From: Gammaproteobacteria bacterium
Lineage (GTDB): Bacteria > Pseudomonadota > Gammaproteobacteria > GRL18
NCBI GenBank assembly: GCA_016744395.1
Contig: JADGEK010000027.1
Coordinates: 1 to 52,805 of the forward strand
Direction: 5' to 3'
Length of the DNA: 52,805 nt
In this document: piece by piece, positions 9,370-18,598 of the stretch
Layout: each line of letters starts with the position of its first letter
Position numbering within the stretch: the stretch's first letter is position 1
The notes under the pieces: model-generated
Seen by the model: only the letters and a program-made list of their open reading frames with translations
Told to the model about the DNA's origin: nothing
Database searches by the model: none
Program-made: the position numbers and the translations under genes

Positions 9370-9396
9370 TTAGCACTCTATTACAAAGAGTGCTAA
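9370..9396 (+). promoter_or_regulatory. Perfect CIRCE element (HrcA operator) upstream of rpoH
   Basis: The sequence is TTAGCACTC, nine bases, GAGTGCTAA: an exact match to the CIRCE consensus bound by the heat-shock repressor HrcA. It lies 115 bases before the rpoH start. A -35-like TTGAAC at 9353-9358 would put the -10 region inside CIRCE, so HrcA binding would block transcription. HrcA/CIRCE usually controls groESL or dnaK. Confidence 0.88.
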
Positions 9397-9511
9397 AATC
9401 AACATGTATAAAATAGTTTGAATTATGAATGGCTCTCAGTACTCTTTTCTCTACATTCAATGATAAGACAGAGAAAATTGAGCATAAAGTTCGTAAGAAA
9501 GGAAGAATAAA

Positions 9512-10369
9512 ATGAACACAAAATCTTTAGCAATACCATTAGCGGTTCCGACAGGCAGTCTCGATAGCTATATCAGTGCTGTTAACTCAATCCCTATGCT
9601 AACAGCTGAAGAAGAATCCTCTCTGGGGCAGAATGTCAAAGATGACGCTGATCTGGATTCTGCACAACGCATGATTATGTCTCACCTGCGTTTTGTGGTA
9701 CATATTGCTCGCGGATACCGTGGTTACGGCTTACCTCAGGGCGATCTCATTCAGGAAGGTAATATTGGCCTAATGAAGGCGGTTAAGCGCTTTGATCCAG
9801 ACAAAAAAGTACGTTTGGTGTCTTTTGCTGTGCATTGGATTAAAGCTGAAATTCATGAGTACATTCTTCGTAACTGGCGAATTGTTAAAATTGCGACCAC
9901 TAAGGCACAGCGTAAGTTGTTCTTCAATCTACGTCGCAAGAAAAAGCGTCTCGGCTGGTTTTCTGATGCCGAAGTCAACACAGTTGCTGAAGAACTGGGG
10001 GTCACCACTAAAGATGTACTGCAAATGGAAGCACGCCTGACTTATCAGGACAATGCTTTTGATGGCTATGATGAAGAAGATAATGATAATGCGCCTGTTA
10101 TTCCAGCAAACTATCTGGAATCTTCAGAACCAACACCTGAACAAAATTTAGTAACGTCAAATATTAAGCAAATTCAGTCTGAGTCATTGCACTCTGCCAT
10201 GGCAACATTAGATGATCGCAGTCGTGATATTGTATCACAGCGTTGGTTAAGCGATGATAAGCAGACTCTGCAAGAACTTGCTGGAAAATATGATATTTCA
10301 GCTGAGCGTGTCCGCCAGCTTGAAAACAATGCGATGAAAAAGCTTAAGGCTTCAATGGTTGCTGCTTAA
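9512..10369 (+). CDS. rpoH: RNA polymerase heat-shock sigma factor RpoH (sigma-32)
   Basis: 285 residues, normal for sigma-32. Region 2 contains [27 protein letters not shown]-like residues, and the diagnostic RpoH box QRKLFFNLR is at residues 133-141. Region 4 ends in [19 protein letters not shown]. It directs transcription of chaperone and protease genes after protein-folding stress. The start has a strong ribosome site (AAGGAAG). It follows ftsX as in other Gammaproteobacteria but is 0.7 kb away with its own CIRCE-bearing leader. Confidence 0.97.
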   Translation: MNTKSLAIPLAVPTGSLDSYISAVNSIPMLTAEEESSLGQNVKDDADLDSAQRMIMSHLRFVVHIARGYRGYGLPQGDLIQEGNIGLMKAVKRFDPDKKVRLVSFAVHWIKAEIHEYILRNWRIVKIATTKAQRKLFFNLRRKKKRLGWFSDAEVNTVAEELGVTTKDVLQMEARLTYQDNAFDGYDEEDNDNAPVIPANYLESSEPTPEQNLVTSNIKQIQSESLHSAMATLDDRSRDIVSQRWLSDDKQTLQELAGKYDISAERVRQLENNAMKKLKASMVAA

Positions 10370-10374
10370 ATTCA

Positions 10375-10399
10375 GTAGAGGCAAGAGCCTTGCCTCTAC
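10375..10399 (+). repeat. Hairpin directly after rpoH
   Basis: GTAGAGGCAA and TTGCCTCTAC pair perfectly over 10 bases around a 5-base loop, starting 5 bases after the rpoH stop. It lacks a T-run but stands before a strong terminator and may stabilise the 3' end of the mRNA. Confidence 0.5.
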
Positions 10400-10433
10400 G
10401 TGCAACAAGTTCTAGCACGAAATTTCAGAGTAT

Positions 10434-10473
10434 AAAAAAAGGGAGACTTTCTTTAAAAAGTCTCCCTTTTTTT
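10434..10473. terminator. Bidirectional intrinsic terminator
   Basis: A GC-containing stem (GGGAGACTTT paired with AAAGTCTCCC) is flanked by A and T runs on both sides, so it works for rpoH on the plus strand and for the sulfur-globule-like gene on the minus strand. Confidence 0.9.
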
Positions 10474-10499
10474 ATATCTATTGTGAAGCAAATAGAAAT

Positions 10500-11030
10500 T
10501 TACTCAGCAGGTACCTGTCTTACTTCAACTTCAATTGGCATTTCTGGTGCTGCCATTTGCTGGTCTGGATACTGTGGTGCGCCATAAGGATTGCCATAAC
10601 CACCACCATAAGGGTTACCATATCCACCACCTTGATATCGGTTACGGTTATTGTTGTTGCCCCAATTCCAAGGCACATTATTACCACCCCAGTTGTTGCC
10701 ACCCCAGTTATTACCGCCATTCCATGGACCATTGCCCCAGCCATTATTACCACTGTTCCATGGACCATTATTCATAGGGCCTGAATTCCAGGGCGCATTA
10801 TTACCACCCCAGTTATTGCTACCCCAATTGCGGTTTCCACTATTCCAGGGACCATTATTCCAAGGGCTGCTCCAGTTATTGTTACCACCGCCATTACCCC
10901 AGTTCCAGGGAGTGCTATTTCCCCAGCTACCGTTATTACCATTATTACCATTACCAAAGTTCCACGCTGATGCAGAGACTGAAGCGATGAGTAATGAAGA
11001 ACCAAGAATTAATGTTGTCATTTTTTTCAT
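10500..11030 (-). CDS. Secreted Asn/Gly/Trp/Tyr-rich protein, sulfur globule protein-like
   Basis: 176 residues. A clear signal peptide (cleavage about residue 22, ASVSASA) is followed by imperfect repeats built from WNNGPWNSG and NNWGGNN units (about residues 23-130), then GYGNPYGGGYGNPYG and a short acidic tail. This composition, with Gly/Pro/Tyr repeats and a signal peptide, recalls the structural envelope proteins of periplasmic sulfur globules (SgpA/B/C) in sulfur-oxidising Gammaproteobacteria. The match is by composition and motif, not alignment; a cell-surface or metal-binding low-complexity protein is the alternative. It has its own promoter. Confidence 0.55.
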   Translation of the reverse strand: MKKMTTLILGSSLLIASVSASAWNFGNGNNGNNGSWGNSTPWNWGNGGGNNNWSSPWNNGPWNSGNRNWGSNNWGGNNAPWNSGPMNNGPWNSGNNGWGNGPWNGGNNWGGNNWGGNNVPWNWGNNNNRNRYQGGGYGNPYGGGYGNPYGAPQYPDQQMAAPEMPIEVEVRQVPAE

Positions 11031-11097
11031 ATAAGACCCCTTTAAACCCCTTATTTATAAAAAGTTGGTTGTAAAATATTTATGTATACAATGCTAA

Positions 11098-11127
11098 ATA
11101 ATAAAGCTGAGAAATAAAATGGTTCAA
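11098..11127 (-). promoter_or_regulatory. Predicted promoter of the sulfur-globule-like gene
   Basis: On the minus strand TTGAAC and TATTAT (five of six with TATAAT) are separated by 18 bases, ending 68 bases before the start codon at 11030. A GGGG ribosome site precedes the ATG. Confidence 0.4.
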
Positions 11128-11249
11128 CTTTAAATACCATTGCTAATTAAGTTAATCATGATATTCTAATGAGACTTTTTGTCTATAGCCGTTTACCCTA
11201 GGCTTCACATATAAAGATAATATTAACCACTTTCTCTACTTTTGTCAGC

Positions 11250-11576
11250 CTATAGTGAAGAATTTTCTTTATTTTGTACTTCAGAAGTAGAGCCTTCCGC
11301 TGTGTTTGGAGAAGAGCCTTCAGCTGTTTTTAAAGAAGAGCCTTCAGCGTGTTTTAAAGAAGTGCCCTCAGCGTGTTTTAAAGAAGAGCCCTCAGCATCT
11401 CTTAATAAAGAGTCATCCTTTTTCTTTTCAGGTATTAAATCTTCATCCATTAAAATTCTATGCGCATCACCCTCCAAATCATCAAATTGTCCTGATTTTA
11501 TGGCCCAGAACAAAATAATGACCAGAATAATACCAATGATGATCATACTGGGGATTAAACCGTATATTACTTCCAT
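11250..11576 (-). CDS. ccoS: cbb3 oxidase assembly protein CcoS with repeat tail
   Basis: 108 residues. The N-terminal half is a clear CcoS: one membrane helix, then FWAIKSGQFDDLEGDAHRILMDED. CcoS is needed for cofactor insertion into cbb3 oxidase. Standard CcoS ends soon after this motif (about 50-70 residues); here an extra 45 residues follow, made of 8-residue repeats AEGSSLKH and variants. The gene lies 17 bases after ccoI, last in the ccoGHIS group. Confidence 0.88.
   Translation of the reverse strand: MEVIYGLIPSMIIIGIILVIILFWAIKSGQFDDLEGDAHRILMDEDLIPEKKKDDSLLRDAEGSSLKHAEGTSLKHAEGSSLKTAEGSSPNTAEGSTSEVQNKENSSL
11292..11411. repeat. Five tandem 24-base repeats inside ccoS
   Basis: Five units of 24 bases begin at 11292, 11316, 11340, 11364 and 11388, each starting GCCTTCAGC or close. 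They encode the AEGSSLKH-type repeat of the CcoS tail in frame, so copy-number change would not shift the reading frame. Confidence 0.85.
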
Positions 11577-11593
11577 TTTACAGACTCCAAGCT

Positions 11594-14134
11594 CTACTTA
11601 TTCTTAAAGCGCCAACGTAAGCGTGCGGCATTACCAATCACCAATAACGAACTCAGAGGCATTGATATGGCAGCCACCAAAGGCGTAATCATGGCTGCCA
11701 TAGCCAGAGGTACCATAATGATATTATACAAAATTGAAATCATAATATTTTGCTTAATAGTCCTTAGTGTTGCTCGTGACAACTCAGCTGCAAGAGGAAT
11801 TTTTTCCAAATCACCATTGACCAAAATAATATCAGCGCTATCAATAGAAACATCGGTTCCCGAACCCATGGCAATACCAACGTCTGCTCTAACCAATGCA
11901 GGTGCATCATTGATACCGTCACCAATCATGGTAATCAAATGGCCTTGCTGTTGTTTCTGTTGAATGACTTTGTCTTTTTCATCTGGCATCACCTCAGCAA
12001 TGACTTCCTTAATGCCTAATTTATCAGCCATATAGTCTGCGACTTCTTGCTTATCACCACTGAGCAAAGTCAACTGAAAATCTTGAGCATGCATCTGATT
12101 GACAATATCAACGGCATTTTCACGTAATTTATCTTCAATTACAAAGGCACAAATGGATTCATTTTCTAGCCAGGCATAAACAACACTGCTACCTGATAAA
12201 TGATAATCTTGTATTCTTTTTTCAAGCGCGGCCCAATCTTCTATTCCTGCTAACTGACGAATCCATGATAATGAGCCAATAGCGAACCTTTGCTCTTTAT
12301 AAAGTGCTTGAATGCCCGAGCCTGAAACCACTTTAATATTGTTCAGTTCTATCACATCACTCATATCATAACTGTAACCAAAATTGACAATGGCTTTAGC
12401 GATCATATGTTCAGAGTAGCCTTCTAAAGTACAGGCAAGATTTAGAATTTTATTTTCCTGGGTGTCTATGCGTTCAATAGAGTCATCACCTGGAATGATC
12501 TCTTTTATATCATCCTCATATATTTCTTTGTTGTCAATTGACACGTAAAACAAGGTACTGACCAGCATTTTTCCCTGAGTCAAAGTGCCCGTTTTATCAA
12601 AAACAAAATGACGAATTTTGGATAATATTTCAAGTACAGCACCATGTTTTACCAGTACTCCCATTCTCGCCCCAACGCCTGTTGCCACAGCAATGGCCAT
12701 GGGTGTGGCTAAACCAAAGGCACATGGACAGGTAATAATTAATACTGATGTGGCAGCCATTAAAGCCAGTTCCAAATCATCACCCATCCAAAAAAGGAAT
12801 GTCATCGTTGCCAGCAGTAAAGTAATTGAAACAAACCAGGGAATAATTCTGTCCGCAGTACACTGAATAGGAGCCTTAGTTGACTGAGCCTCATCCACTA
12901 AATGGATGATCTTGCCCAGTGCTGTGTCTTTCAGCGTCTGGCTTACCTGAATCGTTAAAACGCCGTCTTTGTTCGTTGTCCCTGCTGACACACTATCACC
13001 AACGAATTTTGCTACAGGGACAAATTCTCCCGTCAACATGGATTCATCGACAACACTTTCACCTTTACTAATAAGGCCATCAACAGGGATTTTTTCACCC
13101 GCCTTAACCAGCACAAGATCGTTTTTCTGAAGTGCTCTAATGGGCACTATTTTTGTTTCATCCCCAGTGATCAAAGTTGAGATCTTAGGCTGTAAATCCA
13201 GCAAGCGTTGAGTTGACTGAACAGCCAACCTTTTTGACATGGCTTCCAGATAACGTCCAGTTAAAATAACAAAGATAAAATTGACCACAGTATCAAAATA
13301 GACATGACCGATTTCTGAACCACTGATCACCACATAACAGGAATAAAGATACGTAATGATGGCACCAATAGCAACAGGGAGGTCCATCGTCAGATGACGA
13401 TTCATCAGCCCTGTAAACGCACCTCGATAAAAAGGATAACCAGAATAGAGCAATGTTGGTGTGGCCAGCCCAAGACTGATCCAATAAAATAAATCTTTAA
13501 ATTTACCTTCATCAGCCCCCGTATAAAGTGCAATTGAAATCCACATAAGATTCATTGCAGCAAATCCGGCAAATGACAGTCGGAACAGGAGTGCACGATT
13601 TTGTTTTTTTATTTGTCCTTCAGCAGCTTCAGGATCATAAGGGACTGCGGCATAGCCTATCTGGCCAAGAACTTGTAAAATTTTAGATAGCTTAGTGTCA
13701 CGATTATCCCATTTTAGATGCAGCTTTTTGGCACTGAGATTCACGTTGCTCTGTAGAACACCTGTTTCAGTCTCCAGTCTTCGCTCAATTAACCAGACAC
13801 AGGCAGCACAATGAATTCCCTCCACCAGGAGATGAATTTCTCGAGTATCACCAAGCTCACTGACAAACTCTTGCTGGACATCATCTAAGTCATAGATTTC
13901 CAGATCGGAATCAATTTCAGGAGGAGGCTGTAATGTATCACCCTCTATGGTTCTTCGGTAAAAGCCATCCATTCCTGCACCATAAATGGACTCACAGACT
14001 GTTTTACAGCCATAGCAACAGAAATACATTTTTTTATCATTAATAATGGACGTGATCGCTTCCTCTGGGGGAAGCGGTAAATGACAATGGTCACACTCGT
14101 TATGAGTTGAGGCAGCTTGACTGGAATTGTTCAC
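11594..14134 (-). CDS. ccoI: Copper-transporting P-type ATPase CcoI (FixI)
   Basis: 846 residues. In order: an N-terminal Cys-rich segment ([14 protein letters not shown]), a heavy-metal domain with [11 protein letters not shown], membrane helices, the TGES-type actuator ([14 protein letters not shown]), the metal site CPC ([12 protein letters not shown]) and the phosphorylation site DKTGTLTQG. The extra N-terminal zinc-finger-like segment marks the CcoI/FixI type, which delivers copper for the binuclear centre of cbb3 oxidase. It sits in a ccoG-H-I-S order. Confidence 0.95.
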   Translation of the reverse strand: MNNSSQAASTHNECDHCHLPLPPEEAITSIINDKKMYFCCYGCKTVCESIYGAGMDGFYRRTIEGDTLQPPPEIDSDLEIYDLDDVQQEFVSELGDTREIHLLVEGIHCAACVWLIERRLETETGVLQSNVNLSAKKLHLKWDNRDTKLSKILQVLGQIGYAAVPYDPEAAEGQIKKQNRALLFRLSFAGFAAMNLMWISIALYTGADEGKFKDLFYWISLGLATPTLLYSGYPFYRGAFTGLMNRHLTMDLPVAIGAIITYLYSCYVVISGSEIGHVYFDTVVNFIFVILTGRYLEAMSKRLAVQSTQRLLDLQPKISTLITGDETKIVPIRALQKNDLVLVKAGEKIPVDGLISKGESVVDESMLTGEFVPVAKFVGDSVSAGTTNKDGVLTIQVSQTLKDTALGKIIHLVDEAQSTKAPIQCTADRIIPWFVSITLLLATMTFLFWMGDDLELALMAATSVLIITCPCAFGLATPMAIAVATGVGARMGVLVKHGAVLEILSKIRHFVFDKTGTLTQGKMLVSTLFYVSIDNKEIYEDDIKEIIPGDDSIERIDTQENKILNLACTLEGYSEHMIAKAIVNFGYSYDMSDVIELNNIKVVSGSGIQALYKEQRFAIGSLSWIRQLAGIEDWAALEKRIQDYHLSGSSVVYAWLENESICAFVIEDKLRENAVDIVNQMHAQDFQLTLLSGDKQEVADYMADKLGIKEVIAEVMPDEKDKVIQQKQQQGHLITMIGDGINDAPALVRADVGIAMGSGTDVSIDSADIILVNGDLEKIPLAAELSRATLRTIKQNIMISILYNIIMVPLAMAAMITPLVAAISMPLSSLLVIGNAARLRWRFKNK

Positions 14135-14172
14135 AAGTGGTCGTTATTTTAGACAATATTTAGTGGTATGCA

Positions 14173-14715
14173 TTAATCTTTAACAAAAATATTATTAGCA
14201 TAGTTCACTTCAACGCCATCGATATTAATACTGGCGAGCAGATCCCATTTACCTTTCGCTTCAAAAGTGACTGTTGCCTGATAGACAGGTTTACCATTGA
14301 AAAGTGTGTCAGTAGATAAAGTCATAGGGACATTGAAATCTATTTTAGAATTTGAAGGGCGATAAACAAAAAGGGTTACTTTTTCTGGATTGGCCGAAGC
14401 TCCAGCCTTATCACTCACAGTAATCATAATGACAGTTGGTTTATTGAGATAAATATCCTCAATTTTGAATTCAGTGACCCACCTCTCATTGTTTGCAAAC
14501 TTCTTATGAATGTTTTCTTCATAGTCCTGGCCACGTTCATAAAAATCATCAACGACCAAACCAGGAAAACCGCTATTGGCCTGTATCACCATAAAAATAG
14601 TACCTGCCATTGCAGCCAGAACAAGAAAGAGCCAACCTAATAGTAAGGGACTTTTATACCATGACTGGTGGCTTGAATTGGGCTTATTATTTAGATTAAG
14701 ATTCGCTTCTGACAC
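14173..14715 (-). CDS. ccoH: cbb3 oxidase assembly protein CcoH (FixH)
   Basis: 180 residues with one N-terminal membrane segment (LLLGWLFLVLAAMAGTIFMVIQA) and a periplasmic domain including DDFYERGQDYEENIHK, which identifies FixH. It interacts with the oxidase during assembly. It lies between ccoG and ccoI on the same strand. Confidence 0.9.
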   Translation of the reverse strand: MSEANLNLNNKPNSSHQSWYKSPLLLGWLFLVLAAMAGTIFMVIQANSGFPGLVVDDFYERGQDYEENIHKKFANNERWVTEFKIEDIYLNKPTVIMITVSDKAGASANPEKVTLFVYRPSNSKIDFNVPMTLSTDTLFNGKPVYQATVTFEAKGKWDLLASINIDGVEVNYANNIFVKD

Positions 14716-14826
14716 AAGTTTACCTATGAGAAATTATATCGGTGACATTATATACGATTTTGATGCAAAGAATAATGATTGCTTAGTAAGCATAAAGAAA
14801 TAATGCTCACCAAACAATTAAGGCCT

Positions 14827-16257
14827 TTAACGTTTAGGCCCAATAAAGACACTTTCACGATCACTTTTATAAACATTACCTTCTTTGTCTTTACCTTCAA
14901 TGCTAAAGACGATAGGTTGTGATGTGACTGTCAAATTCCGTCTTGGTACTTTTATGAAAATAGTGACTGGTGTTACCGTGCCATGAGTTGCAACCAGTTC
15001 TTTCTCCACCCCAATCATAGTCAAGCCTTTAAACTCACTATCATCGACAGTAATCTTAACTTTCATATCCTCATTCTGTTTATTCAGGACTTTCAGTGTA
15101 TAACGGTTTTGAATATTACCGTCACTTTGTAATACAAAAAGTGGTTGCCTGGCATGAAGCACTTTAAGTTCCAGAGATTCCATACCACTCAGACCAATGA
15201 CAACTCCCATTACTGAAACAAGTAAAATAGCACTATATACCCAGACTCTTGGCCGTTTCAGCAGAGGTAGCTCTTCCTTGCCCATAATGCCATCCCAGGA
15301 TGCAAATTTGATCAGCCCTTTTGGCTTATCAATTTTTTCCATCACCGCATCACAGGCATCAATACATAAGCCACACATAATGCATCCTTCCTGTTGACCA
15401 CCTCGAATATCAACCCCTGTTGGGCATACAGCGACACATTGATTACAGTCAACGCAATCACCCTGGCCTTCCACTGCAGGCTTATTTTTCATAATGCGGC
15501 CACGAGTTTCACCTCTTTTTACATCGTAGCTGGGCACAATGGAAGTATCATCAATCATTACGGCCTGAATACGAGCATATGGGCATAACCAAAAACACGT
15601 TTGTTCACGTAGAATACCTGCAAGGAAAACAGTACCAACGACAAACATACCAACAGTAATATAAGCTGTTGAAGAGGCATTCAGAGTGAAAAAATCAACC
15701 CATAAGTCATAGGCATCTGTAAACCATGCAACAAAGCTCATGCCTGTAAAAAAGGCAATTAGAAACCATAGTGAATATTTTTTGCCTCGAACAATGACTT
15801 TCGATAGATCCCATTTGGCTTTTTCCAGTTTACGACGTTTAGCTGGGCCACCTTCAAGTTTATCTTCAATCCAGGTAAAGACATCGGTCCAGACAGTTTG
15901 AAAACAAAAGAATCCACACCAAATTCGCCCCGCCAAAGCGGTAACAACAGCTAATAAAATAGCAAAGAATAATAGTACAAAAGACAACATCCACAGATCT
16001 TGCGGCAATAACGTTAAATTAAAAATGTGAAATTGTCGATTGGGAATATCCAACAGAATGGCTTGACGATCGCCAAGTCGCATATAAGGACCAATGAAAA
16101 AAACGATCCAGACTAAATTGGAAAGCCATTTTAAATTTCTAAATTTACCGCCCATGCGCTTGGCATGAATTTTAACATCACCGACATTAATGGTATGTTC
16201 TTGTGCTTCTGCATAAAGTTCTTCAATCGTTTGCTCGTGGATTTGCTTTTCAGACAT
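14827..16257 (-). CDS. ccoG: cbb3 assembly protein CcoG (FixG/RdxA), polyferredoxin
   Basis: 476 residues. Several membrane helices in the first two-thirds, two 4Fe-4S sites (CVDCNQCVAVCPTGVD and CIMCGLCIDACDAVM), and a C-terminal Ig-like periplasmic domain. CcoG is a Cu(II) reductase/assembly factor for cbb3 oxidase. It starts a second transcription unit (ccoG-H-I-S), separated from ccoNOQP by a terminator. Confidence 0.95.
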   Translation of the reverse strand: MSEKQIHEQTIEELYAEAQEHTINVGDVKIHAKRMGGKFRNLKWLSNLVWIVFFIGPYMRLGDRQAILLDIPNRQFHIFNLTLLPQDLWMLSFVLLFFAILLAVVTALAGRIWCGFFCFQTVWTDVFTWIEDKLEGGPAKRRKLEKAKWDLSKVIVRGKKYSLWFLIAFFTGMSFVAWFTDAYDLWVDFFTLNASSTAYITVGMFVVGTVFLAGILREQTCFWLCPYARIQAVMIDDTSIVPSYDVKRGETRGRIMKNKPAVEGQGDCVDCNQCVAVCPTGVDIRGGQQEGCIMCGLCIDACDAVMEKIDKPKGLIKFASWDGIMGKEELPLLKRPRVWVYSAILLVSVMGVVIGLSGMESLELKVLHARQPLFVLQSDGNIQNRYTLKVLNKQNEDMKVKITVDDSEFKGLTMIGVEKELVATHGTVTPVTIFIKVPRRNLTVTSQPIVFSIEGKDKEGNVYKSDRESVFIGPKR

Positions 16258-16369
16258 GATGATTTCTTCACTGGTTGGTTTTGGTTTTGCCTGTGCACTT
16301 CATAACAAATCCATTGTCATGAGCCACATTTTACTTCAAACTATTATAAATTAAATAAGTAAATTATAA

Positions 16370-16383
16370 GTAACTTATGTTAC
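16370..16383. promoter_or_regulatory. Palindrome upstream of ccoG
   Basis: GTAAC and GTTAC flank TTAT in the 5-4-5 layout of FNR-family half sites, although the half-site is not TTGAT. It lies 113 bases before the ccoG start in a 283-base gap with no gene. Confidence 0.3.
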
Positions 16384-16491
16384 ACAAATTTCAATCTATA
16401 AAGTAATCTGTAGAGACAAGGCATATTCATTTTTGCTTATTTTTTATCTCTTTTGTTCTTTTGGTTAACGAATAAAAAATAAAAAATAAGC

Positions 16492-16525
16492 AAAAAAAAA
16501 GAGAGGTAAAACCTCTCTCTTTTTC
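16492..16525 (-). terminator. Intrinsic terminator between cco units
   Basis: A stem AGAGAGG/CCTCTCT with a 5-base loop is flanked by A and T runs. It terminates the ccoNOQP unit after the 38-residue ORF and before ccoG. Confidence 0.8.
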
Positions 16526-16540
16526 TAACTCTAAAAGTCT

Positions 16541-16657
16541 TTAATCTTCACTGTGATCGGTATTAATTTTTTTGATGCCCATAATCGCAAGATACACAAA
16601 AATAATTATACAAACACCAACCGAAGCAATAGAACCCCATAATACAGCATCATTCAT
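16541..16657 (-). CDS. 38-residue single-helix membrane protein in cbb3 operon, CcoM-like candidate
   Basis: The ORF encodes 38 residues: MNDAVLWG, a hydrophobic helix (residues 5-28, including ASVGVCIIIFVYLAIMG) and a polar tail KKINTDHSED. Start preceded by GGGGTG. Position and size fit a small accessory subunit such as CcoM of Pseudomonas cbb3 oxidase, a single helix of about 36 residues. The residues themselves do not prove this. It lies 139 bases downstream of ccoP and just before the unit's terminator. Confidence 0.55.
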   Translation of the reverse strand: MNDAVLWGSIASVGVCIIIFVYLAIMGIKKINTDHSED

Positions 16658-16796
16658 TTTGAACACCCCTATAGAAGGTAAACTTTATTTTAGCTTTATT
16701 GCTACAATATCTGCTTGAGTCATATCATCGACTAATAACATAATAATCAATTAGATACTGTAACAAAATGTGTGTAATGTCATTCAAACGAATGAA

Positions 16797-17654
16797 TTAC
16801 TTACCGCCACCAAACTTATAAACATAAACAGCCATTTTCTTAATATCAGCTTCTGACAGTTTATCTTTAAATGCTGGCATTTCAGCATTTCTGGTTTCTG
16901 CATCACCCGCGGCATTCACACCATGAGCAATCGTTTGCTTAGCACTTGCCAATAGATCAGTGCTTTCAAAACGCCAGATACCATCCGTCAAGTTAGCAGA
17001 ACCGAGAGCAGCCATACCTTTTGCATCCATTCCATGACATGCAAAACATGCCTTGGATTGGAACAAAGCTTTACCTTTCTCTTCCGTTTTGCCTTCACTC
17101 AAACCAACAACATAAGCGGCCAGAGTGTCGATTTCAGCTTCAGACAAAGTCGCTGCGTGTGCAGTCATCATGCCTTTACGACCATTAGTAATTGTGGTCT
17201 GAATTTGCTCAATTGTGCCACCATACAACCAGTCATCATCGGCTATCACTGGGTAACCTACGTTACCTGCACCACCCGTACCATGACAAGCTGCACAGTT
17301 ATCACCAAAAAGAACCTTACCAGAAGCTTCTACATAAGCAGAAAGTTCATCATCAGCAAGAATTTCTTTGGCTGATTTAGCCGCAATTTTATCTTCATAA
17401 GGCTTACGAACCGCTTCAACTTCAGCAATTGCAGCATTATATTCTCCAATTGCAGTCCACCCTGTGACGCCTTTCGTGTAACTCGTGGCCAGAGGGATTG
17501 CTGGATAGATAACAACATAACCGATAACAAAGATGATGCTGGCCCAAAAAGCCATCATCCACCAATTAGGTGGTGGGTTTGCAAGTTCGCGAATATTGTC
17601 GTCCCAAATATGTCCGGTATTACCTTCATCTGGAAATGGATTATTTTCCGACAT
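16797..17654 (-). CDS. ccoP: cbb3 oxidase diheme cytochrome c subunit CcoP
   Basis: 285 residues. An N-terminal domain with NPFPDEGNTGHIWDDNIRELANPPP and one membrane helix (about residues 33-52), then two c-type heme domains with CAACH (residues 120-124) and CFACH (203-207). It passes electrons from cytochrome c to CcoO. Its start overlaps the ccoQ stop by one base. Confidence 0.96.
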   Translation of the reverse strand: MSENNPFPDEGNTGHIWDDNIRELANPPPNWWMMAFWASIIFVIGYVVIYPAIPLATSYTKGVTGWTAIGEYNAAIAEVEAVRKPYEDKIAAKSAKEILADDELSAYVEASGKVLFGDNCAACHGTGGAGNVGYPVIADDDWLYGGTIEQIQTTITNGRKGMMTAHAATLSEAEIDTLAAYVVGLSEGKTEEKGKALFQSKACFACHGMDAKGMAALGSANLTDGIWRFESTDLLASAKQTIAHGVNAAGDAETRNAEMPAFKDKLSEADIKKMAVYVYKFGGGK

Positions 17655-17881
17655 TACTTTTTCTCCGTATTTGTGGGTTCATCGTCCATCAACATAAATT
17701 TTTGCGCTTCTAATTTATCTTTATTTTTTGGACGAAAAACGTAGAAGTAAGCAACAACCATGAGAACCAGAGTAACCACCGTAATGATCATTCCAGCCCA
17801 GTCATGAGAGGTCATTGCACTCCAGTCAGTATAGAAATACCCTTGTGCCTGCTCTGTCTTTTCAGAAGAGCTATTACTCAC
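17654..17881 (-). CDS. ccoQ: cbb3 oxidase small subunit CcoQ
   Basis: 75 residues, one membrane helix with the family signature [13 protein letters not shown]. It stabilises the core complex. It overlaps ccoO by 8 bases and ccoP by one. Confidence 0.9.
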   Translation of the reverse strand: MSNSSSEKTEQAQGYFYTDWSAMTSHDWAGMIITVVTLVLMVVAYFYVFRPKNKDKLEAQKFMLMDDEPTNTEKK

Positions 17882-18587
17882 GGTATGTCACTCCTTCCTG
17901 GAATTTAATCATTGTTCCTAGTACTTGCAGATAAGCGACCATCGCTTCCATTTCAGTTTTACCTGTAATTTCGCTAGCCGTTTCAATATCTGCATCTGTA
18001 TAGGGAACTCCTACAATTCTTAAACCACGCATATGTGACTTAATCTCTTCGCCATCAACCGTATTTGCCATCAGCCATGGGTAGTTCGGCATAACAGACT
18101 CAGGAACCATAGAACGAGGAGCAATTAAATGAGCAATGTGCCATTCATCTGAGTACTTACCGCCTAAACGAGCAATGTCAGGTCCGGTACGTTTTGAGCC
18201 CCACTGAAAGGGATGATCATACATTGACTCAGAAGCCAGTGAATAGTGACCATAACGCTCTTTCTCATCACGGAAAGGACGAATCATTTGTGAATGACAC
18301 AAATAACAGCCTTCACGCTGATAGATATCACGGCCAGCTAACTCTAATGGTTTCAAAGGACGAACACCGTCGCCTTCTTTCCAGTCAACAAGTGCTTTAT
18401 CGCCGCGATCCCAAACCACACCAGGAATGTTTTTAGCAGGCATTGCACTATCGAGATAGAACAAAGGCACAATTTCAACGATACCTGCAACAGAAACCGT
18501 TAAGAAGGTTAAAAATGCGAAGAGCCAGACATTGCGTTCCGCTTTGTCCTGCAAACCAGTTGGTTGCGATGTATTAGTTTCCGACAT
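17874..18587 (-). CDS. ccoO: cbb3 oxidase monoheme cytochrome c subunit CcoO
   Basis: 237 residues with an N-terminal membrane anchor and a CxxCH heme site CYLCH at residues 94-98, within [18 protein letters not shown] typical of CcoO. It hands electrons to CcoN. It lies 11 bases downstream of ccoN. Confidence 0.96.
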   Translation of the reverse strand: MSETNTSQPTGLQDKAERNVWLFAFLTFLTVSVAGIVEIVPLFYLDSAMPAKNIPGVVWDRGDKALVDWKEGDGVRPLKPLELAGRDIYQREGCYLCHSQMIRPFRDEKERYGHYSLASESMYDHPFQWGSKRTGPDIARLGGKYSDEWHIAHLIAPRSMVPESVMPNYPWLMANTVDGEEIKSHMRGLRIVGVPYTDADIETASEITGKTEMEAMVAYLQVLGTMIKFQEGVTYRE

Positions 18588-18598
18588 AATAATCCTCC

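Noticed and set aside
10535-10784. Several open frames over the sulfur-globule-like gene
   Set aside because: The low-complexity repeats keep all frames open; only the minus-strand frame with the signal peptide makes sense.
11242-11607. Plus-strand open frame over ccoS
   Set aside because: It is a shadow of the ccoS repeats; the minus-strand frame carries the CcoS motif.
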